DNA of 43,060 nucleotides from Dehalococcoidia bacterium (lineage in GTDB: Bacteria > Chloroflexota > Dehalococcoidia > Tepidiformales > Tepidiformaceae): NCBI GenBank assembly GCA_020432105.1, contig JAGQGZ010000004.1:1-43060 (forward strand), given 5' to 3'. The notes beneath the pieces were generated by a model that searched no databases, had not been told where the DNA came from, and worked only from the letters and a program-made list of their open reading frames with translations. Positions 7,101-14,625 of the stretch are shown here, one piece after another (the stretch's first letter is position 1; each line of letters starts with the position of its first letter). The translations under genes and the position numbers were made by a program.

Positions 7101-8543
7101 CTATCGCGGCTGGGGAAGCGACTCGAGGTATTCGATGATCGCCTCGGCGGCGCGACGGCCGTCGGCAAGAGCGGTAACGACAAGATCGGCGCCGTTAACG
7201 TTATCGCCACCGGCGAACACGCCGCGCCGGGACGTACGGCCGGATTTATCGATCTCGATGAGGGCCTTGCCGGAAGCCCGGAGGCCCGAGGTGGTTGTCG
7301 GCACGAGGGGATCCGCCCCGTAGCCGATAGCAATAGCAACGGTGTCGGCGGGAATGATGAACTCGGAGCCCTTGATTGGGATGGGCCGCCGACGCCCGGA
7401 CTCGTCGGGTTCGCCGAGTTCCATTTTTCGGCATTCAACACCGGTAACTCTGCCGGTTTCATCACCGATGATGCGTGTGGGGTTGGTCAGCATTTCGAAG
7501 CGGACACCCTCTTCGCGGGCATTCTTGCGTTCTTCAGCGCGGCCAAGCATTTCGGCTTCGGTGCGACGGTAGACACAGGTTACGTTCTCAGCGCCGAGCC
7601 GAACGGCTGTCCGGACGCAGTCCATTGAGGTGTCGCCACCACCGATGACGACGACGTTGACGGGCTTTGGCAGCGGCTCCCGCAAATGCTCAGGGAGTTC
7701 CTCTGGCGGGAGATTACCCCTGACGAGGAAATCGGTGGCGGCGTGGACACCCTGGAGGCTCTCGCCTTCGATCTCCATCACGTTACCGACACCGGCACCG
7801 GTGCCGAGGAAGACGGCATCAAACTCGCCATCGAGCATCTCGTCGATGGTGATATCGCGGCCAACGTAGGTATTGCAGCGGAACTCGACGCCGAGCCCTT
7901 CGAGATGGTCGATGTATTCGTCGACGATCTGTTTCCGCATTTTGAAGTTGGGAATGCCGTAGACGAGGACTCCGCCGGGTTCTGGCCAGGCTTCGAAAAC
8001 ACGTGAGCCGTGACCACGAACCGCGAGTTGCTCGGCAACCGCAAGTCCGGCCGGCCCGGCGCCAATGACCGCGACTTTGCGACCGGTCTTTTCGGCCGTA
8101 CGGGGGAGCGGGTAGCCGCCGAGTTCGTTGCGCTGGTAGTCGGTGCAGAACGATTCGAGCTTGCCGATAGTCACGGGCGGCTCGTTGCGGCCGTCGGGGC
8201 GGATTGCGAAGCCGACGACGCAGGCACCTTCGCAAAGGCTCTCCTGTGGGCAGAGGCGACCGCACATTTCGGGCAGGTTGCTTGTCTGCCTGAAGACGTC
8301 GGCGGCGCCAATGATGTCACCCTCTTCGAGCAAGGCGAAAGCTCCCGGGATGTCGTTGGCGACGGGGCAGGCTTCCTGGCATGGCGCGGAGGGGCACTGA
8401 ATACAGCGGGAGGCTTCGATCCTGGCGGCGTTGATATCGAACCCGAAGTAGGTCTCGTCAAAATTCTTCTTGCGGTCCTCGGCATCCTGCTTGGGGACGG
8501 GCTGCACGGAGACGGCAAGACGGCGCTGGACGGAGTTGGTCAT
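7101..8543 (-). CDS. gltD: NADPH-dependent glutamate synthase small-subunit-like oxidoreductase (GltD family)
   Basis: 480 residues, the usual length of GltD. The N-terminal iron-sulfur segment has Cys47, Cys50, Cys55 and Cys59 (CIQCPSAPCQEACP) and a second cluster CGRLCPQESLCEGAC. An FAD dinucleotide motif (VIGAGPAGLAVAEQL) and an NADPH motif (VIGGGDTSMDCVRTA) follow, and the C-terminal GVFAGGDNVNGADLVV is typical of the FAD site. It should pass electrons from NADPH through FAD to Fe-S clusters. No glutamate synthase large subunit lies in the window, so it may serve a distant GltB or act as a stand-alone electron-transfer subunit; the symbol denotes the family. ATG at 8543 has GGAG 10 bases upstream. 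Confidence 0.88.
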   Translation of the reverse strand: MTNSVQRRLAVSVQPVPKQDAEDRKKNFDETYFGFDINAARIEASRCIQCPSAPCQEACPVANDIPGAFALLEEGDIIGAADVFRQTSNLPEMCGRLCPQESLCEGACVVGFAIRPDGRNEPPVTIGKLESFCTDYQRNELGGYPLPRTAEKTGRKVAVIGAGPAGLAVAEQLAVRGHGSRVFEAWPEPGGVLVYGIPNFKMRKQIVDEYIDHLEGLGVEFRCNTYVGRDITIDEMLDGEFDAVFLGTGAGVGNVMEIEGESLQGVHAATDFLVRGNLPPEELPEHLREPLPKPVNVVVIGGGDTSMDCVRTAVRLGAENVTCVYRRTEAEMLGRAEERKNAREEGVRFEMLTNPTRIIGDETGRVTGVECRKMELGEPDESGRRRPIPIKGSEFIIPADTVAIAIGYGADPLVPTTTSGLRASGKALIEIDKSGRTSRRGVFAGGDNVNGADLVVTALADGRRAAEAIIEYLESLPQPR

Positions 8544-8623
8544 TCTGTTCTTATCTCCGAGCTAGACGCTGGGGGCGCCAAGACGAGGGTGTGCCATTGA
8601 TCGTAAGGGGAGGGCTGACGGTG

Positions 8624-9118
8624 TCAATTGAGCGTGCGCTGCTGCTCCTGGAACTCCCGGTCGGCACGTTTGCCCTGGTAGACGCGCATGTCGATCGCCC
8701 GCCAGACAGCCGGCTCCAGCCGAAATAGCAAGCGCGGTTCAGTCTGCATGTTGGCAAAGAAGCGATCGACATCGGGTTTGCGAGCGGGATCACCACGGCC
8801 GACGTACTTCTCGGCGAGTTCGTGCGAAATCGGCCAGATGTCGGTTCCCGGCAATTCGACGGGATAGGCGTCGCCGTCGACCTCCACATGGCCGGTGACC
8901 GGAGCGCTGGCTTCGATGCAGAGGGATACACGGGAGTCGTTCATGATCTGCTTGCACCAGACGCGCGAATAGGTGCCGGTGAGCCAGATGTGGGGATCTT
9001 TCCAGAGCCACCAGATCGGGACCGTGTAGGGGCGCCCGTCCTTGCGAAGGGTGGCGATGACGCCGGTGTGGGGCTGCTGGAGGAATTCAGCCAGCACCTC
9101 GGGCTTCATCCGCGGCAT
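8624..9118 (-). CDS. Pyridoxamine 5'-phosphate oxidase-family (PPOX) protein
   Basis: 164 residues. The start TGVIATLRKDGRPYTVPIWWLWKD followed by IWLTGTYSRVWCKQIMNDSRVSLCIEA is a PPOX split-barrel with a cofactor-binding strand pair; cofactor FMN or F420. I chose the ATG at 9118, two bases after the stop of the MBL gene, because AAGGA lies six bases upstream; a longer open frame to 9169 would overlap that gene. The tight spacing implies translational coupling with the MBL hydrolase. The C-terminal segment RLLFRLEPAVWRAIDMRVYQ is also typical of the family. Substrate unknown. Confidence 0.82.
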   Translation of the reverse strand: MPRMKPEVLAEFLQQPHTGVIATLRKDGRPYTVPIWWLWKDPHIWLTGTYSRVWCKQIMNDSRVSLCIEASAPVTGHVEVDGDAYPVELPGTDIWPISHELAEKYVGRGDPARKPDVDRFFANMQTEPRLLFRLEPAVWRAIDMRVYQGKRADREFQEQQRTLN

Positions 9119-9120
9119 CG

Positions 9121-10104
9121 CTAGTCCTTCGCCGAGCCAACGAGCTGATACTTCGGCGGCACCTTCCACTCATCGGTAGGAGGGTTTTCCTGGCGGGCAA
9201 TGAGTGCCCGAGAATCCTCAGCCTCGTATCGCTTGCCAAGCTTGATGACCTTTTCGCGGCTGCGGGCATGCTCGACATCCTTCGTCGATCGGGACTTCTT
9301 TCGACGCTTGCCAGGTTCGACGTTCAGCCGTCCTTCGGCCTCGAGCTGGGCCAGGTGGACGCGGACGTTGTTGTCTGCGGCGCGGCGGAGACGTTTATCA
9401 ATGTCGGGATAGAGCTTGCGCATGATGTCCCAGCTGGAGATGGGCTTGCCCTTAGCCAGCACGTCGACGATCTGGCGCTCGCGCATGTTCCGATGATCGA
9501 TATAGGACTGCAGGCGTTCGCGCGGGTCATGGACGAGCGGTCCGTGGCCAGGGCAAATGACCTTGAGGTTGGGGAGGGCGACGAGACGCTGCAGGGTCTC
9601 GCGGTAGTCCTTCAGGTTATTGACGGTCGTAGTCGAACTGCCAAGCAACGTATCACCACTAAAGAGGACACCCTCCTCTTCAAGGTAGAAGCAGATGGAG
9701 TCGACGCTGTGGCCGGGTGTGCGAAGCACCTGGAGGCAGGGACCACCTTCGACGTGGAAGTCCGTCTCCGTCTTGAGCGTTTCGACACGCTTCTTCGGCA
9801 GCATCCCCTTGAGGAGCGGCCTGGCCTCGGAGGTGACCGTGATGTCTGCGTCGAGAGCCTTGCGGATCCATTTCAGGTTGCCGCTGTGGTCAGAATGGTG
9901 GTGGGTGATGGCGGCAGTGGCGATTTCGACGCCCTCGGTGGCGGCAAGGTAGCCACGCAGCATCCAGCGGTAGCGCTCAACAGCTTCGCCGGAGTCAATA
10001 GAGAGGACGTTGGTGTTACCAACGAGATAGATGGGCGTGAAGTCGGGGTGCATGGGGTTTTCGTCGGGCACCTGGACGGCACGGACACTGGGAGAGACGC
10101 GCAT
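9121..10104 (-). CDS. MBL-fold metallo-hydrolase with C-terminal winged helix (LACTB2-like)
   Basis: 327 residues from the ATG at 10104, which has a GGAGGT site four bases upstream; an in-frame start at 10158 lacks one. The metallo-beta-lactamase zinc motif H-x-H-x-D-H is at residues 68-73 (HHHSDH). Further ligands are the His in RTPGHSVDS, the Asp in LFSGDTLLG and the His in CPGHGPLV. The region near residues 215-275 (RERQIVDVLAKGKPISSWDIM and following) fits the winged helix of LACTB2/RNase Z-like hydrolases. A Lys/Arg-rich tail (RRKKSRSTKDVEHARSREK) is unusual and may bind nucleic acid. First gene of the minus-strand series that includes the PPOX and GltD-like genes. Confidence 0.85.
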   Translation of the reverse strand: MRVSPSVRAVQVPDENPMHPDFTPIYLVGNTNVLSIDSGEAVERYRWMLRGYLAATEGVEIATAAITHHHSDHSGNLKWIRKALDADITVTSEARPLLKGMLPKKRVETLKTETDFHVEGGPCLQVLRTPGHSVDSICFYLEEEGVLFSGDTLLGSSTTTVNNLKDYRETLQRLVALPNLKVICPGHGPLVHDPRERLQSYIDHRNMRERQIVDVLAKGKPISSWDIMRKLYPDIDKRLRRAADNNVRVHLAQLEAEGRLNVEPGKRRKKSRSTKDVEHARSREKVIKLGKRYEAEDSRALIARQENPPTDEWKVPPKYQLVGSAKD

Positions 10105-10320
10105 TACCACCTCCGGGATGCCATCGTGCGGCCCGGGGAAAGGAATGACAAGGGGCACCCGGTTGCGGGCATATTTGCGGCACTAGCGGGGCGGACGCCG
10201 AGGGCAATTGCACGGGCGGAGATCTGCGCGTGAGACGAGCGGAGGGAACCTCGTATGAGTGAAATACATGCTCCCGAGGAATCCAGGGCGATAGTATAGT
10301 CAGCGGCGCGGAGGTGCAGC
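10105..10320. promoter_or_regulatory. Divergent 216-base intergenic region with a possible start of the injection-system operon
   Basis: This is the largest gene-free stretch and separates the minus-strand MBL series from the plus-strand 30-kb array. TATAGT at 10295-10300 resembles a -10 box and would give a short leader before the PAAR gene. The matching -35 position (TCCCGA) is poor, so the promoter may need an activator. GGAGGTG lies just before the ATG at 10321. No clear minus-strand promoter was recognised. Confidence 0.35.
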
Positions 10321-10710
10321 ATGGGGCAGGTAGTCTGCAACGGGGCGATGATGATGTGCTCATTTGGGGTCGCTCCGTCGTCGCTGATAGTGACCCCGGA
10401 GAACACGACGATGGCATCGAAGCAGCCAGCCGCGACGATCATGGACAACGTTCCCAACAAGAACATCCTGCCGTTCGGCATGTGTTTATCGCTGGCGAAT
10501 CCGCAGGTGGCCGCAGCTACATCGGCGGCGCTGGGTGTGCTCACTCCGCAGCCATGTATACCGGTGACGGTGGCACCGTGGGTGACTGGTTCTCCCACGG
10601 TGCTGATCAAGAACAAGCCGGCCCTGACAAACACATCGACGCTGATGTGCAACTGGGCCGGTGTGATCACGTTTACGCAGCCGGGCCAGTTCACCGTTAT
10701 GGCGCCCTGA
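10321..10710 (+). CDS. PAAR-like spike-tip protein (DUF4280 family)
   Basis: 129 residues matching the DUF4280 pattern throughout: MGQVVCNGAMMMCSFG at the start, then QPAATIMDNVPNKNILPFGMC, GVLTPQPCIPV and a final STLMCNWAGVITFTQPG. DUF4280 proteins are PAAR-like: small cysteine-rich beta folds that cap the VgrG-type spike of contractile injection systems and may carry effectors. It would be the CIS10 counterpart for the particle encoded downstream, although it lies about 25 kb from the VgrG-like gene rather than next to it. Five Cys residues are spaced in the usual way for metal or structural bonding. Excellent GGAGGTG ribosome-binding site. Confidence 0.88.
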   Translation: MGQVVCNGAMMMCSFGVAPSSLIVTPENTTMASKQPAATIMDNVPNKNILPFGMCLSLANPQVAAATSAALGVLTPQPCIPVTVAPWVTGSPTVLIKNKPALTNTSTLMCNWAGVITFTQPGQFTVMAP

Positions 10711-10720
10711 GCCAGACCAA

Positions 10721-11479
10721 GTGCCGCTTTTTACTGTCGGTCAGAACCGGTTCGTTGCAGGGGTCTTCCTGAGCGTGGCTGTATTTGCGGCGAGCCTTGC
10801 CGTGGCCACGAGCCTGGCTGCTGAGGATCCGGGAAGGTCCAAGAGCTGGGACTACGTTGAGACTCAACACGACGAGTTGCGTTCAATTGCCGTGCAGGCC
10901 TGCCGCTTCAATGCGGAGAGCAACACGACAGTCCTCACGGTCCTGCGCCAGGACTATGCCCGCACTGCCGCTGCCTACGACAGCGGAGTGAGGGGCCGGT
11001 TATCAGCGGGACTTGCCAGGCCACAGGGCCTCGGCGTCGCCGCCCCGTCGTTTGAGTCATCGCTGGAGCGACTCTGCCCGGAGGTCGAGCGTGGCAACCT
11101 CAACGCTTCGCTTGAGCCGATACCGCCAGCATTCGTGGATTCGGGGACGGACATCCTGTCGTGGGACGAGCTGGACGCCGCAGCATTGGCGGCAGGCTGG
11201 CCCATGGAACCGGGCTGGTGGCCCGAGATGCGCCAGATCATCCAGTGCGAGAGCGGCCGGAACCGGTTCGCTTACAACGGGTCGGACCCAAACGGCGGCA
11301 GCTACGGGCTGACGCAACTCAACGGAACGCAACACTTCGATAAGTCTGGCGAGAGCTTCGACCTCCGCTTTGACCCGGTCGTGAACCTGCGAGTGGCGCT
11401 GTGGCTGCGAACGGTTCGCGGGCATTTCGGAGGCAGCGGAGGCTGGAAGATCTGCTCGGAGCGATACGGCATCCAGTAG
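10721..11479 (+). CDS. Exported lysozyme/transglycosylase-like protein
   Basis: 252 residues. An N-terminal hydrophobic stretch (FVAGVFLSVAVFAASLAVA, residues 11-29) followed by AED suggests export or membrane anchoring. Residues about 170-250 fit a lysozyme-like/SLT fold: catalytic-type Glu177 in IIQCESGRNRF, then GSYGLTQLNG and a closing GGWKICSERYG. It should cleave peptidoglycan at or outside the membrane. The central region is helical and of unknown role. The GTG start is 10 bases after the PAAR stop, so co-translation with the spike tip is likely. It may open the wall for the injection system or remodel it; a cargo role is less likely given the signal sequence. Confidence 0.7.
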   Translation: MPLFTVGQNRFVAGVFLSVAVFAASLAVATSLAAEDPGRSKSWDYVETQHDELRSIAVQACRFNAESNTTVLTVLRQDYARTAAAYDSGVRGRLSAGLARPQGLGVAAPSFESSLERLCPEVERGNLNASLEPIPPAFVDSGTDILSWDELDAAALAAGWPMEPGWWPEMRQIIQCESGRNRFAYNGSDPNGGSYGLTQLNGTQHFDKSGESFDLRFDPVVNLRVALWLRTVRGHFGGSGGWKICSERYGIQ

Positions 11480-11705
11480 CCAGGGCAGTTACCTTGCCGG
11501 GCGGTTCTTTGTTCTTACCACGTCGTTATGAAAATCCGGGACATCACGCGGTGATTACCGTTCGTATGATGCGCCGTGCTGGTCCCCTGCATGGGGAGAC
11601 GGCCTGAACCCTGACGGCATGAGCCGCAGGAAAGGGCCAGGGCATCGCCGGGAGAGCCTGTCGAGGGGCGTCCGGGGATGTGCCGGCGATGTGAGGTGTC
11701 TGCAA

Positions 11706-14498
11706 GTGGGGCGGCGTAGAGTGCGGCGGGGCCACAGTTGGCGAGTTGTGCTCGTCCTGGCGGCGCTTGCGATCGTTCTCGGTGTCGTGGGACAGGCCAA
11801 GCCTGAGCGCGCAGTTGCGGCGGGTGCGGGTGTCTTTGCCCTGGACAAGCCGGAGTATTTCGTGCAGGAAGGGGCCGCGGTCGGTGTGACGATCCTGCGT
11901 ACCGAGGGCACGACACTCACCAACGATGTGACTGTCACCCTCGAGCTTGAGGGCGGCACGGTGAACGAGGACTACCCGGCTTCGACCATTACGCAGCTAG
12001 CGACCTTCGTGAAGGGATCGAATCCCACGCAGGTGACGGTGTTCTTCCAGACGCTGAACCAGGCGCGGATAAGCCACAACACGGGCGAGATCCAGATCTT
12101 CCTGCGCAGCGTCAGTTCGGGCTCTATCGGGACGATCGACTCGGCACCGCTGACGATCTACGGGAACGGGGCGCCACGGGTTTTCAGCGTATCCCCTCGA
12201 AGTGCCTCGCCGGGCACCACCATCACCGTGCAGGGCGTCAACTTCATCACGAGCGGGACGACGCAAACATGCGTCCACGAAATCTTCTTCGAACCAGAGT
12301 TTGGTGGGGTTCCACCTGCACCGCTTGGAACGTTCACCGTGGATGCGCCCAACCGGCTCCGATTCACGCTTCCTGCTGCCGGCGGCCTTGAACCCTACAC
12401 AACGTACGACGTCCCCTATCACATACAGGTTGTTACCGCCCTGGATACATCACCGGACGGATCTTGCGTGAAGGACCTCAGCGAAACCGGAGCGAGTCTA
12501 CTCACCGACGACGACACGCTGGTCCCCGTTGACCCTGGCGATCCGACGGTGATTGCGCTAACGCCAAAGAGCGGCCCTACGTCGGGCGGAACCGCCGTTC
12601 GACTCTTCGGTTCCAATTTTGATGCGGACGTGTGCAGTCTTGGCGTTATGTTTGGCGGTGTACCCGCCCCCTCCTGCGTGGTGGTCAGCGCCACCGTAGT
12701 CGATGTCGTCACCCCGGCTCACGCCGTCGGCACCTTCAATGTCATCGTCAATAACGGAAGCGACACGAGTCCGCCGACACCGGAGAACCTGTTCACCTTC
12801 GCCGGGGCCCCGGTAATTACGTCGGTGACCCCGAACCTGGGGCCCAACACGGGGGGAACGTCGGTGACAATCGTGGGCTCGGGATTTGCGACGCCGGGCG
12901 GAACGATCACCGGCGTGAAGTTCGGGGGCGATAACGCGACCACATACACGATGGTGAACAACACCACGATCACTGCGGTTTCGCCGGTTCACCTGGATGG
13001 CGGGACGGTGCAGATCACGGTCGTGCATTCGCTCACTGGCGTAAGCGGATTCACGACCGCAGCCAACTTCACCTATGTCGTCGGCCCCCTGGTCCAGAAC
13101 CTCTCTCCGAATATCGGCTCACCATCGGGCGGGACGACGGTGACGATCAGTGGCGTGGGCTTTGCGCCGGGGGCGGTGGTGACCTTTGGGGGGGTCAACG
13201 CCCTGTTCGTGTTCGTGAGGAGCCAGACCCAGATCGAGGCGACGAGTCCTCCGGGCACGGGAAACGTACAGGTCATTGTGACGGTCGGCAGCACCTCGAG
13301 CCCGGTGAGTCCTGAGAGCGAATTCACCTATTCGGGACCGATCGTCCAGAACATCACACCCAACGCCGGGCCAACGGCCGGAGGGACAAAGGTACTCATC
13401 GAGGGCAACAACTTTACCCAGGCTGCGGTAGTGAAGTTCGGCCAGGTCGATGCGGCAGAGATGACCTATATCTCGCCAGCGATGATCGAGGCGACAGCCC
13501 CGGCATCGCCCAATGGCTTCGCCGAGGTGCACGTGACCATCACCACTCCATCGGGGACGAGCGCGACGAGTGAGCAATCGCTCTTCACCTATACCGATGG
13601 TCCAATCGTTGAAGGGGTGAACCCCCAGAAGGGCCCCCTCAGCGGCGGCACGATCGTCGTGATCACCGGCAAGAACTTCGACAACGGCGCCAAGGTGATG
13701 TTCGGCGCCACTGAGGCGCTGGCCTTCAACTTCAACAGCCAGACGCAGGTAACGGCACTGACGCCGCCTGTGGCGGAAGCCGGCGTTGTCGCCGTTCGAG
13801 TGACGACCGCGGTCGGGATCAGCCCCGTCAGCGAGCTATCGGAATTCCTCTACGAGTCGGGGCCGCCAGTTGTTGCTGCGGTGACACCCAACACCGGCAC
13901 GGTGTTTGGTGGTGAGACCGTGGTGATTTCTGGACGGGGATTCCTGGGGACGCAATGCCCCGGCGGTGTGATCTTCGGCACCGCGGAAGTGCCGAGTTGC
14001 ACGGTGATCAACGACACGACGATGACCATTGTGACCCCGGCGCAACCATCAGGAGCAGCGGTGGTGGTGGTCCAGACGGCCTACGGGTCGAGTGAGATCG
14101 TGGAGCTGTTTACCTACTTGAAGCCCGGCCAAACAGGACCGCCCGACGGTGGTGGCGGCGGTGGAGGCAGTGGTGGTGACGATGATGGCATCCCCGTGCC
14201 TCCAACCGGGAACGGGATTAGCTACACGCTTCAACCGACCTGGACACTGATTGTCTGGAGAGGTGCGGACGAGGTCCCCGTGCGCGATGCGCTTCAGAGC
14301 ACCAGCGGCCAGGACCTCAGTGCAATCGTCAGCGCCGTCTATACCTACGACCGGAGTCAACTGCGCTGGATTGGGTATTTCACCGGTGCTGAGGACATAC
14401 CGGGAGCCAACGATTTCACCGTGCTGAGCAAGGACCGTGTGTACTGGATTGCGACCACGGTAAACGTGCCCGTCACCTGGCAGACCGTCGACAACTGA
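11706..14498 (+). CDS. Secreted IPT/TIG-repeat protein with Calx-beta-like N-terminus
   Basis: I place the start at GTG 11706 because GAGGTG lies 7 bases upstream and it gives a compact signal peptide (short Arg-rich start, VVLVLAALAIVLGVVG, cleavage near AVAAG); a longer frame opens at ATG 11619. The mature protein begins with a Calx-beta-like segment (FALDKPEYFVQEGAAVGVTI). About seven IPT/TIG repeats follow, each opening like ITPNAGPTAGGTKVLIEGNNF. A Gly/Asp-rich linker leads to a C-terminal module (GISYTLQPTWTLIVWRGADE to the end) with Trp-rich strands. It has no sorting motif or anchor. A cell-surface or matrix adhesin role is likely. It lies between the lysozyme and FHA genes of the injection-system array. 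Confidence 0.8.
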   Translation: MGRRRVRRGHSWRVVLVLAALAIVLGVVGQAKPERAVAAGAGVFALDKPEYFVQEGAAVGVTILRTEGTTLTNDVTVTLELEGGTVNEDYPASTITQLATFVKGSNPTQVTVFFQTLNQARISHNTGEIQIFLRSVSSGSIGTIDSAPLTIYGNGAPRVFSVSPRSASPGTTITVQGVNFITSGTTQTCVHEIFFEPEFGGVPPAPLGTFTVDAPNRLRFTLPAAGGLEPYTTYDVPYHIQVVTALDTSPDGSCVKDLSETGASLLTDDDTLVPVDPGDPTVIALTPKSGPTSGGTAVRLFGSNFDADVCSLGVMFGGVPAPSCVVVSATVVDVVTPAHAVGTFNVIVNNGSDTSPPTPENLFTFAGAPVITSVTPNLGPNTGGTSVTIVGSGFATPGGTITGVKFGGDNATTYTMVNNTTITAVSPVHLDGGTVQITVVHSLTGVSGFTTAANFTYVVGPLVQNLSPNIGSPSGGTTVTISGVGFAPGAVVTFGGVNALFVFVRSQTQIEATSPPGTGNVQVIVTVGSTSSPVSPESEFTYSGPIVQNITPNAGPTAGGTKVLIEGNNFTQAAVVKFGQVDAAEMTYISPAMIEATAPASPNGFAEVHVTITTPSGTSATSEQSLFTYTDGPIVEGVNPQKGPLSGGTIVVITGKNFDNGAKVMFGATEALAFNFNSQTQVTALTPPVAEAGVVAVRVTTAVGISPVSELSEFLYESGPPVVAAVTPNTGTVFGGETVVISGRGFLGTQCPGGVIFGTAEVPSCTVINDTTMTIVTPAQPSGAAVVVVQTAYGSSEIVELFTYLKPGQTGPPDGGGGGGGSGGDDDGIPVPPTGNGISYTLQPTWTLIVWRGADEVPVRDALQSTSGQDLSAIVSAVYTYDRSQLRWIGYFTGAEDIPGANDFTVLSKDRVYWIATTVNVPVTWQTVDN

Positions 14499-14522
14499 CC
14501 ACCGTTCGCCGATGGTTACAAT
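14495..14522 (+). promoter_or_regulatory. Possible promoter of the first FHA gene
   Basis: CTGACC (14495-14500), a 16-base spacer and TACAAT (14517-14522, 5 of 6 to TATAAT) resemble a sigma70 promoter. It overlaps the end of the IPT gene and would give a leader of about 100 bases before the GTG at 14626. Confidence 0.4.
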
Positions 14523-14578
14523 GGGGAAGCGCAGTTCAGCGGGCTGCCCGGCCTGCTGACGAATCTCGATGGAATAGG

Positions 14579-14609
14579 AGACGCCGGGGCCGTACGGTGT
14601 CCGGCGTCT
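14579..14609 (+). promoter_or_regulatory. Leader hairpin before the first FHA gene
   Basis: AGACGCCGG (14579-14587) and CCGGCGTCT (14601-14609) form a perfect 9-bp stem with a 13-base loop. GAGGGG, the ribosome-binding site for the GTG at 14626, starts directly after the stem. There is no T-run, so it is more likely an RNA stabiliser or translation-control element than a terminator. Confidence 0.45.
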
Positions 14610-14625
14610 GAGGGGTGACCAACCG

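Noticed and set aside
11579-11600. TCCCC/GGGGA hairpin as a terminator after the lysozyme-like gene
   Set aside because: Stem of only five pairs and no T-run.
12160-14100. CRISPR-like or satellite repeat in the IPT gene
   Set aside because: Periodicity comes from diverged protein domains (IPT repeats); no identical repeats with spacers.
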